From Deltaproteobacteria bacterium (GTDB taxonomy: Bacteria; Myxococcota_A; Polyangia; Haliangiales; Haliangiaceae): DNA of 37,527 bases. Shown here piece by piece: positions 24,664 to 34,700 of the stretch. The first letter of the stretch is position 1, and every line of letters begins with the position of its first letter. Both the position numbers and the translations under genes were made by a program. The DNA is taken from assembly GCA_021413675.1 (NCBI GenBank), contig JAIOQA010000205.1, positions 1 to 37,527 on the forward strand. Reading direction: 5' to 3'. The notes under the pieces were generated by a model that worked only from the letters and a program-made list of their open reading frames with translations, was not told the DNA's origin and searched no databases.

Positions 24664-25911
24664 ATGGTGCGGGATCGCCGATCGCTCGTCCTCGCGTGCG
24701 CGCTCGCGGCCTGTGGCACGCGCGCCATCACCGGCGATGCGTCGCCCGGCGCGATCGACGCCTCGATCACCGACGCGGTCCCGCGCCCCGACGCCGCGCC
24801 CGGCAGCGTCCGCGACAAGGCCCGCACCCTCGCGCTGCACCTCACCGGCCGCCCCGACTTCATGATCGGCGTCGGCAACGACAACGCCGGACCGTACAGC
24901 CACCAGGTCGCGATCGATCTGCACTACGCGTACCTGAACGGCTGGGGTGACGTCGACGGCTGGCCGACCTGGAACGCCAGCGGCGAGTACCCGGCGATCT
25001 TCGCGCGCACCGCCGACCAGCACGCGGTCGCGCCGTGGTTCACGTACTACCAGCTCGCGCTCGAGCTCGAGAACGGCAACCCCGGCGTGCTCACCGACGA
25101 CGGCCGCATGCGCCAGTACCTCGGCGACTGGAAGCTGTTGCTCGGCAAGCTCGCGACCTTCGACAGGCCCGCGATCATCAGCGTCGAGCCCGACTTCTTC
25201 GGCTACTTCGAGCAGCAGGTCCGCACGACCGGCGTGCCGCCGTCGCAGGTCGCCGCGCACCTGCGCTTCGCCGACCTCCACGACTGCGACGCCGAGCCCG
25301 AGACCGTCGTCGGGCTGACCAACTGCCTCATCGACATGACCCGCGCGATCGCGCCCAAGGTCCGCATCGGCTTCCACGCCTCGCGCTGGGGCGCCTGGTA
25401 CGACGAGCTCGATCCCGCCGCCGACATCGAGGGCTCGGCGCGCGAGGTCGGCGACTTCCTGATCGCGCTCGGCGCCGATCGCACCGACTTCGTCGCGATC
25501 GAGACCCTCGATCGCGACGCCGGCTTCTGGGAGACCTCGGGCGGCGGCGCGACCTGCTCGATCACCGGCGGCTCGCGCGGCGCGGTGTACTGGGACGAGC
25601 AGAACCAGACCCTGCCGAACTTCGATCAGCACCTGCGCTGGGTCTCGGCGCTGACCGCGCGGCTCGGGCTGCCGGCGCTGTGGTGGCAGACGCCGCTCGG
25701 CCGCCCGGCCACGACCTGCGGCGGCGCGAGCGGCCACTGGCGCGACAGCCGGGTCCACTACTTCTTCACGCACACCGTCGACCTCGTCGACGCCGGCGGC
25801 GCCGGGATGGCGTTCGGCACCGGCGCCGGCGGGCAGACCACGCTCGCCACCGACGGCGATCAGCTCAAGGACTTCGCGCAGGCCTATCGCGCCGCGCCGA
25901 TCGGGCTGTAG
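24664..25911 (+). CDS. Predicted secreted lipoprotein of unknown function
   Basis: A 415-residue protein with signal peptide MVRDRRSLVLACALAAC (lipobox LAAC), an Asp/Ala/Pro-rich linker, and a folded domain from about residue 55. Aromatic- and acid-rich segments such as IISVEPDFFGYFEQQ, GFHASRWGAWYDELD, FVAIETLDRDAGF, YWDEQNQ and LPALWWQTPLGRP are spaced like strand ends of a TIM barrel, so a glycoside hydrolase-like fold is plausible, but no family was recognised. It lies between the PLP enzyme and trmD, where it splits a normally compact translation cluster. Confidence 0.8.
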   Translation: MVRDRRSLVLACALAACGTRAITGDASPGAIDASITDAVPRPDAAPGSVRDKARTLALHLTGRPDFMIGVGNDNAGPYSHQVAIDLHYAYLNGWGDVDGWPTWNASGEYPAIFARTADQHAVAPWFTYYQLALELENGNPGVLTDDGRMRQYLGDWKLLLGKLATFDRPAIISVEPDFFGYFEQQVRTTGVPPSQVAAHLRFADLHDCDAEPETVVGLTNCLIDMTRAIAPKVRIGFHASRWGAWYDELDPAADIEGSAREVGDFLIALGADRTDFVAIETLDRDAGFWETSGGGATCSITGGSRGAVYWDEQNQTLPNFDQHLRWVSALTARLGLPALWWQTPLGRPATTCGGASGHWRDSRVHYFFTHTVDLVDAGGAGMAFGTGAGGQTTLATDGDQLKDFAQAYRAAPIGL

Positions 25912-25931
25912 CGCTGGCGCCGCCGGCGTTC

Positions 25932-25937
25932 TATGGT
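25932..25937 (+). promoter_or_regulatory. Candidate -10 of trmD
   Basis: TATGGT ends 9 bases before the GTG start at 25947; the -35 is unclear. It would let trmD-rplS be transcribed apart from the lipoprotein gene upstream. Confidence 0.35.
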
Positions 25938-25946
25938 CCCGCGCCC

Positions 25947-27227
25947 GTGCGCTTCACCGTCGTCACGATCCTCCCCGAGCTCATCGCGCCCGCGCTCGCC
26001 GCTGGCGTCGTCGGGCGCGCGATCACCGGCGGCCTGCTCACGCTCGCCACCGTCAACCCGCGCGACTTCACCAGCGATCGCCACCGCACCGTCGACGACA
26101 CGCCCTACGGCGGTGGCCCGGGCATGGTCATGAAGTGCGAGCCGCTGGTCGCCGCGATCGAGCACGCCTGCGGCGACGCGCCCGCGCGCCGCATCCTGCT
26201 CACCCCCGGTGGCGCGCCGCTCGATCAGGCCAGGGTCCGCGCGCTCGCGCAGCACGAGCACCTCGTGCTGGTCTGCGGTCGCTTCGAGGGCGTCGACGAG
26301 CGCGTCAGCGAGACCTCGATCGACGAGGAGATCTCGATCGGCGACTTCGTGCTGTCGGGCGGCGAGGTCGCGGCGGTCGCGCTGATCGACGCCGTGTCGC
26401 GCCTCGTGCCCGGCGTGCTCGGCGAGCCCGCCTCGGTCGAGGACGAGTCCTTCGGCGCGGGCCTGCTCGAGTACCCGCAGTACACCCGCCCGCTCGAGTT
26501 CCGCGGCCGCGCGGTGCCCGAGATCCTGACCCAGGGCAACCACGGCGCGATCGCGAAGTGGCGGCGCCGCGAGTCCCTGCGCCGCACCGCGCGCCGCCGG
26601 CCCGATCTCTGGACGCGCCACGTGCCCGCGCCCGGCGACGCCAAGCTGCCGACCGCGCCCGAGCTCGACGTCGCGTCGCGCACCCACGTGGCGCTGGTCC
26701 ACCACCCGGTGTTCGATCGCAACAACCAGGTCGTGACCTCGGCGCTCACCAACTTCGACGTCCACGACATCGCGCGCAGCGCCCAGACCTACGGGCTGGC
26801 TGGCTACTTCGTGGTGACGCCGGTGGCGGCCCAGCGCGACAAGGCCGAGCACATCGCGCGCCTGTGGCAGGAGGAGGGCGGGGAGCACCGCGCCCAGGCC
26901 CTGGCCCAGGTCCGGGCGGTCGCGAGCGTCGCCGATGCGGTCGCGGCGCTCGATCCGAAGCCGCTGGTGGTGGCCACCACCGCGAGCGAGGAGCGCTTCG
27001 CGAACCTGCCGCGGGACACCCCGGCCTCGCTCGTCGCACATTTACAGGATCAGCCCGGCCGGCCCCTGCTGATCCTCTTCGGGACCGGCTGGGGCATGGC
27101 GGATCACCTGATTCCCGAACCAGAACGGGTGCTTCTGCCGATTCGCGCGCACACGAGCTGGAATCATCTTTCGGTGCGATCCGCGGTTGCGATCCTGCTG
27201 GATCGCCTCTTCGGTCGTCGCACTTGA
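25947..27227 (+). CDS. trmD: tRNA (guanine37-N1)-methyltransferase TrmD fused to a second SPOUT RNA methyltransferase domain
   Basis: Residues 1 to about 235 are a complete TrmD, which makes m1G37 in tRNA: TPYGGGPGMVMKCEP, CGRFEGVDERV, ISIGDFVLSGGEVA and LIDAVSRLVPGVLG with its conserved Asp. From about 240 to 426 a second domain begins THVALVHHPVFDRNN and ends with knot-like LLILFGTGWGM and LLPIRAHTSWNHLSVRSA. This matches the TM1570-type SPOUT family (Pfam Methyltrn_RNA_4), usually a separate gene just after trmD. No stop lies between them. The protein is 426 residues versus about 240-250 for ordinary TrmD. GTG start. Confidence 0.93.
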   Translation: MRFTVVTILPELIAPALAAGVVGRAITGGLLTLATVNPRDFTSDRHRTVDDTPYGGGPGMVMKCEPLVAAIEHACGDAPARRILLTPGGAPLDQARVRALAQHEHLVLVCGRFEGVDERVSETSIDEEISIGDFVLSGGEVAAVALIDAVSRLVPGVLGEPASVEDESFGAGLLEYPQYTRPLEFRGRAVPEILTQGNHGAIAKWRRRESLRRTARRRPDLWTRHVPAPGDAKLPTAPELDVASRTHVALVHHPVFDRNNQVVTSALTNFDVHDIARSAQTYGLAGYFVVTPVAAQRDKAEHIARLWQEEGGEHRAQALAQVRAVASVADAVAALDPKPLVVATTASEERFANLPRDTPASLVAHLQDQPGRPLLILFGTGWGMADHLIPEPERVLLPIRAHTSWNHLSVRSAVAILLDRLFGRRT

Positions 27228-27294
27228 CGCCAGGGTCGGATCTCTGGCAGAACCCGGCGTCCACACACGGTTTCACGCCTGAGGCACGTCTCCC

Positions 27295-27783
27295 ATGAGC
27301 GCCCACCGGATCATCACTTCCATCGACAAGGCCAATCGCCGGTCTGCCCCCCTTCCCGAGTTTCGCCCCGGCGACTCGATCAAGGTCTGGGCGAAGATCC
27401 GCGAGGGCGAGAAGACTCGTCTCCAGGCGTTTGAGGGCGTCTGCATCCGTCGCGTCGTCAAGGGATCTCGCTCGACCTTCACGGTCCGCAAGATCTCGTA
27501 CGGCGTCGGCGTCGAGCGCATCTTCCCGGACAACTCGCCCAACATCGAGAAGATCGATGTTGTCTCGCGCGGCCGGGTTCGCCAGGCCAAGCTCTTCTAC
27601 CTGCGCGACCTGACCGGCAAGGCGGCGCGCATCAAGGAGCGCGACAACAGCCACGAGAGCGCGCCCGTCGCCGAGTCGACCGCTCCCGCGGTCGAGGGTG
27701 ACGCCAAGGCGACCGGTGAGAAGATCACGGGTCGTGGCAAGCGCAAGCGGAAGAAGGAAGCGGCCGCTTCGTCGGCCCGCTGA
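27295..27783 (+). CDS. rplS: 50S ribosomal protein bL19
   Basis: A 162-residue protein. The first 115 residues are bL19 ([71 protein letters not shown]), a large-subunit protein at the 30S-50S interface. The last 45 residues are a low-complexity tail, acidic then strongly basic ([10 protein letters not shown]), absent from shorter bL19 proteins. It starts 67 bases after trmD; TTGACG at the trmD end with a weak -10 might be an extra promoter. Confidence 0.97.
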   Translation: MSAHRIITSIDKANRRSAPLPEFRPGDSIKVWAKIREGEKTRLQAFEGVCIRRVVKGSRSTFTVRKISYGVGVERIFPDNSPNIEKIDVVSRGRVRQAKLFYLRDLTGKAARIKERDNSHESAPVAESTAPAVEGDAKATGEKITGRGKRKRKKEAAASSAR

Positions 27784-27792
27784 TTCTCGCCC

Positions 27793-28212
27793 GTGCCGGC
27801 TCGCCGGCCGCCTCGTGATCGCGGGCCCGCATCAGCGCGCGCCCGCGCTTCTGTTCCTGCGTCATCCGGCTCGACCGCCTCGCGCGGTCGTTCCGCCGAG
27901 GATCGCGCGGTCGCGTTCCTCGTCGATCGCGGCTACGCGATCGTCGAGCGCAACTACCGCACGCGGATCGGCGAGCTCGACGTGATCGCCCGCGAGGGCG
28001 ACACGCTCGTGTTCGTCGAGGTGCGCTCGCGCGCGTCCGCCGACCGCGGCTCGCCGCTCGAGACCGTGGGCCCCGCCAAGCAGCGGAAGGTCGCCCAGGT
28101 CGCGGCGCACTACCTCGCCGTGCGCGCCCCGCGCGCGGCCGCGATCCGCTTCGATGTCGTCGGCATCGTCGGCGCCGAGATCACGCTCGTGCGCGACGCC
28201 TTCCGGCTGTGA
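27793..28212 (+). CDS. YraN family protein (UPF0102, endonuclease-like fold)
   Basis: A 139-residue protein. After a basic, Arg/Ala-rich N-terminus come AEDRAVAFLVDRGYAIVERNYR, GELDVIAREGDTLVFVEVRSR and KQRKVAQVAAHYLA, the PD-(D/E)xK-like core of YraN. The usual Lys of the EVK motif is Arg here, as in some relatives, so nuclease activity is uncertain. GTG start at 27793, 9 bases after rplS; the placement after rplS is a common one. Confidence 0.92.
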   Translation: MPARRPPRDRGPASARARASVPASSGSTASRGRSAEDRAVAFLVDRGYAIVERNYRTRIGELDVIAREGDTLVFVEVRSRASADRGSPLETVGPAKQRKVAQVAAHYLAVRAPRAAAIRFDVVGIVGAEITLVRDAFRL

Positions 28213-28264
28213 GCGGCTGTGAAACGCGCTGCGATCCCGGGGCGCGCGACCTCGGTTCGCGGCG

Positions 28265-28792
28265 CTACGGCGCCGTGGCGCAATCAGGGTACGCGGGATC
28301 GCCCCGCCGCCCGGGCAGGTTGCAGCAGCCGTTGGCGGCGTTGTCGGCGTCGCAGGCCTCGGGCGTCGGCGCCACGCCGTCGTCCGGGATCACCAGGTAG
28401 TCCTTGCAGACGCAGAACTTCTCGCAGCAGAACGGCCCGACCTGGATCGGATAGCCGCACGTGAAGCCGCTGACGCAGGGCGAGTTCGGCACGCGCTCGC
28501 AGTCGTCGTCGCTCTCGCAGCGATCGGTGCACAACCCGATGTTGCCGGTCGGGTAGCTCGAGCCCGGCGGCAGCTCGTCGACCGGCTTCTCGAGCGGCAC
28601 CTTCAGGCACGAGCGCGACACGCAGTCGAGCGACCGCGAGGCGAGCACCGATGCGCTCTCCTGCGGCGTGATCCCGAGATCGCACTTGCGACCGACGGGC
28701 TCGTTGCTGCAGGCAGCGAGCGCGAGCGCGGCGAGCGCGCACGCCGAAAACGAAAAACGGACCGACCTTCGCGCGGCATCACTCGGGCTCAT
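28265..28792 (-). CDS. Cysteine-rich lipoprotein, copy 1
   Basis: A 175-residue predicted lipoprotein: signal peptide ending LALAAC, then a mature part with many cysteines (CDLG, LDCVSRSCLKVPLEKP, LCTDRCESDDDCERVP, SPCVSGFTCG, GPFCCEKFCVCKDY, CCNLPGR). The C-x3-C-x4-D-C spacing resembles small disulfide-rich modules common in myxobacterial surface proteins. By hand alignment it is roughly 70% identical over the mature part to the next gene, so the pair is a tandem duplication. Function is unknown. It converges with yraN, leaving 52 bases. Confidence 0.85.
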   Translation of the reverse strand: MSPSDAARRSVRFSFSACALAALALAACSNEPVGRKCDLGITPQESASVLASRSLDCVSRSCLKVPLEKPVDELPPGSSYPTGNIGLCTDRCESDDDCERVPNSPCVSGFTCGYPIQVGPFCCEKFCVCKDYLVIPDDGVAPTPEACDADNAANGCCNLPGRRGDPAYPDCATAP

Positions 28793-28869
28793 ATGCCGTG
28801 AGTGGCGCGACGCTCGTCGATCCGTCGTCGCCCCGATCGCGGGGCGCGGGCGCTACGAGGCGCGTGCGA

Positions 28870-29373
28870 TCAGAGCGCGCAGCCCGGGTACTTGACCGGG
28901 TCCGCGGTGCGGCCGGGCAGGTTGCAGCAGCTGTTCGCCTCGTTGTCCGGGTCGCAGGCCTGCGGGGTCGGGAGCCCGGTGTCCGGGATCACGATGTAGT
29001 CCTTGCAGATGCAGAACTTCTCGCAGCAGAACGGACCGACCTCGACGGGGATGCCGCAGGTGAAGCCAGTCTGGCAGGGCGACTCGGGCACGCGCTCGCA
29101 GTCGCTGTCGGCCTCGCAGCGATCGGTGCAGAGGCCGAGGTTGCCGGTCGGGTAGGTCGACCCGGGCGGCAGATCCTTCGCGGGCTTCTCGAGCGGCACC
29201 TTGAGGCACGTGCGCGAGATGCAGTCGAGCGACGGCGACGCGACGACGGACTCGCTGTCGCCGGGGGTGAGGCCGAGGTCGCACTTCCGACCGACGGGCT
29301 CACCGCCACACGCGGCCACGGCGAGCGCCGAGAGGACGGAAAGGCAGAACAACGGTGCGATGCGACGGGTCAT
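28870..29373 (-). CDS. Cysteine-rich lipoprotein, copy 2
   Basis: A 167-residue paralogue of the downstream lipoprotein with signal peptide MTRRIAPLFCLSVLSAL, lipobox VAAC and the same ladder of cysteine motifs (CDLGLTP, LDCISRTCLKVPLEKP, LCTDRCEADSDCERVP, GPFCCEKFCICKDY, CCNLPGR). ATG 29373 was chosen over an ATG 30 bases upstream because it puts the signal peptide first. A good promoter lies at 29440-29467. All core cysteines are conserved between copies, so both are probably functional. Divergent from the TPR locus. Confidence 0.85.
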   Translation of the reverse strand: MTRRIAPLFCLSVLSALAVAACGGEPVGRKCDLGLTPGDSESVVASPSLDCISRTCLKVPLEKPAKDLPPGSTYPTGNLGLCTDRCEADSDCERVPESPCQTGFTCGIPVEVGPFCCEKFCICKDYIVIPDTGLPTPQACDPDNEANSCCNLPGRTADPVKYPGCAL

Positions 29374-29439
29374 GCGTTGGGTCCTCACGTTCGCGGCCAG
29401 CACGGGTCGAGCGTGAGCCCGTCCCCGGAAAGCGTTGCG

Positions 29440-29467
29440 ATAATAAAAGGCGAGCCGGGCAAGTCAA
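29440..29467 (-). promoter_or_regulatory. Promoter of the cysteine-rich lipoprotein genes
   Basis: Minus strand TTGACT, 16-base spacer, TATTAT. Both hexamers are one base from consensus. The predicted leader is about 60 bases. Confidence 0.65.
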
Positions 29468-29496
29468 GCATCGGGTCGGCGGGAATCGCTGGCAGT

Positions 29497-29526
29497 TTCG
29501 CCGGTCATCTGTCCGTTCGCCGGTCA
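29497..29526. repeat. Direct repeat TTCGCCGGTCA, possible operator
   Basis: Two exact 11-base copies at 29497-29507 and 29516-29526, 19 bases start to start (about two helix turns). They lie roughly 65-95 bases upstream of the predicted start of the lipoprotein transcript, a usual activator position. Confidence 0.5.
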
Positions 29527-29721
29527 CTGCGATCCCTCATGCCGCGCGCTGCGCTCGCTGTCGCGCGACGCGACCGTCGTTCGCGCGGCGTTTCGCGCGC
29601 GCCGATCTCGTCGGCGCGATCATCGCGCACGCCGCACCTTGCATTCGCGCGCGACGGATCTCGGCGCGCGCTTCCACTCATCACGTGGTGGACTACATCC
29701 GATGACAGTTCCCGGGATGCC

Positions 29722-29751
29722 TTGACAATGCAGCATGCGGTTGTCGATGAT
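29722..29751 (+). promoter_or_regulatory. Candidate promoter of the TPR (Glt/Nfs-like) locus
   Basis: Perfect TTGACA (29722-29727), 18-base spacer, GATGAT (29746-29751, 4 of 6). It would give a leader of about 90 bases before ATG 29848. Confidence 0.5.
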
Positions 29752-29847
29752 TTCGCCGCCATCGAACCCCCCGCCGGTGCGCGAATCCTTTCGGTTCGCG
29801 GCTCCACGCCTGGCTCGCTGGCACGCACGCGAGATGGAGGAACGCTG

Positions 29848-31470
<1,623 letters not shown>

Positions 31471-31795
31471 TCTATAACCTCTGCAACAGCCGGCGCATCG
31501 TCTCGCCCCCCGACCATGGCGGCTGTTCAGACACTCGATATCGCGAGCCGCGCATCCGCGCGTCCTCGAACTCTGCGCACCTTGGTGCGCAGAGGTCTCG
31601 CCCGTCCTCGGCGTGCCGCTCCTGGCACGTCCGTCCGGGCTGAGGCCGTTTTCGGAGTTTCTGCAACTGCCGGCCGTGGCGCGGGTCTCGCGTCAAGGCA
31701 CGTCACTGGCGCCTCGCCAGAGGCGCGCCCCGCCTCGCCCACCTGGCACTGCTTCGCCCACTGCCTCTAATCCCGCCGGAATCAAGGGAGACTTC
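31471..31795 (+). other. 325-base hairpin-rich intergenic region
   Basis: No convincing gene. It contains three inverted repeats: CTCTGCGCACC/GGTGCGCAGAG (31571-31594, perfect 11-base stem, TT between the arms), CGTGCC/GGCACG (31612-31629) and GCGCCTC/GAGGCGC (31709-31726). None is followed by a T-tract. The last bases hold the AAGGGAG ribosome binding site of the next gene. A structured leader, RNA processing site or small RNA is possible. Confidence 0.6.
31571..31594 (+). other. Perfect 11-base-pair inverted repeat
   Basis: CTCTGCGCACC, TT, GGTGCGCAGAG. As RNA it would be a strong hairpin (10 or 9 pairs with a CTTG-containing loop). It has no U-run, so it is more likely a processing or stability element than a simple terminator; as DNA it could be an operator. 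Confidence 0.75.
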
Positions 31796-34700
31796 ATGCA
31801 CACGACCACTCGTTCGACTCGATCCCGATGGGTCGCCGCGGCACTCCTCGCGGCGTTCCTCGCGTTGCCCACGGGCCACGCGCAGGCTGGCGGACGCTAT
31901 TCGCGTACGGTCCAGGTCAAGGTCAAGAGCACGCAGACCGACCGGACCCGCGCGATCGCGCCCAAGGACAACAAGGCCCAGGCGCTGCCGGAGCTCAACT
32001 CCGACGAGGTGCTCTCGGTCGAAGGCGAGGTCACCGCGATCCGCAACGAGCAGGTCGCGTACTACTCGGAGCTGATCGACGAGACGTCGGACGCCAAGGA
32101 GCGCGCCGAGTACCTCTACCAGCTCGCCGACCTGCACTCGCGCGCCCAGCGGTTCTGGCGCCTGCGGGCCACCGAGCTCGCGATCAAGGCCGACAAGAAC
32201 CCGAAGCTCAAGGGCAAGGCCGACGACGCCGCGAAGCAGGCGAAGGCCGAGATGGTCGCGGCCATCAAGGAGTACAAGAAGCTCACCGACGGGGACGAGT
32301 ACAAGACGTACCCGCAGATGGACAAGGCGCTGTTTTACTACGGCTACACCTTGGCCAGCGGCAAGTACATGAAGGACGCGCGCGTCGCGTACCAGCGCCT
32401 GCTCAAGGAGTGGCCGAACTCGCCGTTCGTGCCCGAGGCGCTGGTCTCGTTCGCCGACTACTACTTCGAGCAGAACGACCTCGCCGACGCCGAGTCCTTC
32501 TACGCGAAGGTCCTCCAGTTCCCGAAGGCCTCGGTCTACTGGTACGCGTACTACAAGATGGGTTGGGTCGATCTCAACCTGCAGAAGCACAACGAGGCGC
32601 TCGAGGCGTTCTTCAAGGTCGCGCAGGCCACCCAGGGCGACAAGAAGCAAGCGACCCTCAACCGCGCCGCGAAGAAGGACCTGGTCCGCGCCTACGCCGA
32701 GGTCGGCAACGTCCGCACGGCGTACAAGTACTTCCAGAAGGTCGACTCGAGCTTCGCGTTCGACATGCACCAGATCCTCGGCGATCTGTTCCTCGAGCAG
32801 GGCAAGGCCGAGAAGTCGATCTACGTCTTCCGCGAGCTGATGAGCCTCGACGGCAAGAACAAGAACGTCTGCCTGTGGCAGTACAACGTCGCCCACGCGA
32901 TGCTCACCGCCGGCTCGAACGCGCAGAAGGTCGCGGAGATCGAGAACCTGGTGAAGCTGTACGGCGCGCTCAAGAAGGGCAAGGTCCTGCCCGAGGCCGA
33001 GTCGTCCGAGTGCCATGACAACGCCGCCGCGATGGCCGGCGAGATGGCCCGCGCGTACCACAACGAGTCGATGAAGACGCTCAACCCGGAGACGCTCGCG
33101 TACGCCGACAAGCTGTACCACGTCTACCTGGAGACCTTCCCCGACGCCGAGGACTACGGCGAGACCCAGTACTACTACGCGGAGCTGCTCTGGGCCCGCG
33201 CCGACGCCGAGAAGAACCAGCGCCTCCAGACCCAGCTCTGGGAGGACGCGGCGGTCGCGTTCACCGACGTCGTCAAGACCAACAAGGTCGACAAGAAGCT
33301 CCTCAAGGAGTCGGCGTACGCCTCGGTGCTCGGCTGGAAGAACGCGCTCGACGTCGACCCGCGCGTGAAGGCGCCGCCGCCGTCGGACGACAAGGTGCCG
33401 GACAAGGTCCCGCCGCCGGAAGAGATCCCCGCGCGCGAGCAGAAGATGCTCGCGGCCTTCGACATCTACATCAACTACATCAAGGACCCGAAGGACCCCG
33501 AGCTCGTCGGGATGAAGTTCCTGAAGGCCAACATCTATCGTCGGCACAACCACTTCGACGAGGCGATCCCGGTCTTCGAGGACATCCTCACCGAGCACCG
33601 CGATCACGAGACCGCGCTGTACTCCGCCAACCTGCTGCTCGACTCGCTGAACCGCCTCAAGCGGTACGACGAGATGCTCGTCTGGGTCGACAAGCTCCAG
33701 GCCGACAAGAAGTGGCTCGAGGACAAGGAAGACCTCACCGCCACGCTCGAGCGCCTCAAGCGCCAGTCGCTGCGCCTCAAGGCCCAGGACATCGAGGCGC
33801 GCGCGAAGGAGTCGAGCAACCTCGCGCTCTACGTGCAGTGCGGGCAGGCGTACATCGACATCTACAACCGCGATCCCGAGGGCGAGAAGGGCGACGAGAT
33901 CCTCTACAACGCCGGCACCTGCTTCGAGCAGGGCAAGTCGATCGGCGCCGCGCTCACGATGTTCCAGCAGCTGCGCAAGACCTACCCGACGTCGAAGCTG
34001 GCGTCGAAGGCGATCGCCAAGCTGGGCGCGAACTTCGCGGCCGTCGCGTACTACGACAAGGCCTCGGACATGTTCGAGGAGTACGCCAAGAAGTTCGGCG
34101 GCGAGGCCAACGCCCGCGACGTCATGAGCGACGCGGTGTTCTACCGCAAGGGCATCGGCGACGACGACAAGGCCATCGCCGACACCAAGTTCTTCATCGA
34201 CACGTTCGGCAAGAAGAACAAGAAGGACGCGGCCGACGCGTTCTTCAGCGAGACGTCGATCTACGAGAAGCGCGGCGACAACGACAAGGTCATCTCGCAC
34301 CTCCGCCAGTACCTGGCGACCTACGGCGCCGCCGGCGGTGATGACCGCATCATCGTCGCCTACGCCAAGATCGGCGAGATCCTCTGGGCGCAGTCGTGCC
34401 CGGGCAAGACCATCAACGGCTCGTGCATCCGCGAGGTCCGCGAGCGCGCCGTCGGCTCGAAGGCCAAGAGCAAGCGCCGGAAGGGCTCGGACCTGCCCAC
34501 GCAGTGCGGCCCCGAGACCAAGATCAAGCTGACCCCGGTCGCGCGCGACGAGAAGAAGATGAAGGAGGCGCTGGCCGCCTTCGGCAAGGCCGCCTCCGAG
34601 TTCGAGAAGCGCCAGGGCAAGACCGGCGGCGACGAGGTGACCGCGCTCTACTACTACGCGCGCGCGAAGTTCTTCCAGGCCGACAAGGACTACGAGGCGT

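Larger units (their letters stand above)
29374..29847. other. 474-base intergenic region between the lipoproteins and the TPR locus
   Basis: No gene was found here. It holds a minus-strand promoter (29440-29467), an 11-base direct repeat (29497-29526) and a candidate plus-strand promoter (29722-29751). The middle (29530-29700) is CG-repeat-rich (TCGCGCG runs) without a recognisable element. Confidence 0.7.

Noticed and set aside
28798..29847. Upstream extension of the first TPR gene by 350 codons
   Set aside because: It is antisense to a cysteine-rich lipoprotein and crosses the intergenic region; ATG 29848 has a ribosome binding site and begins a signal peptide.
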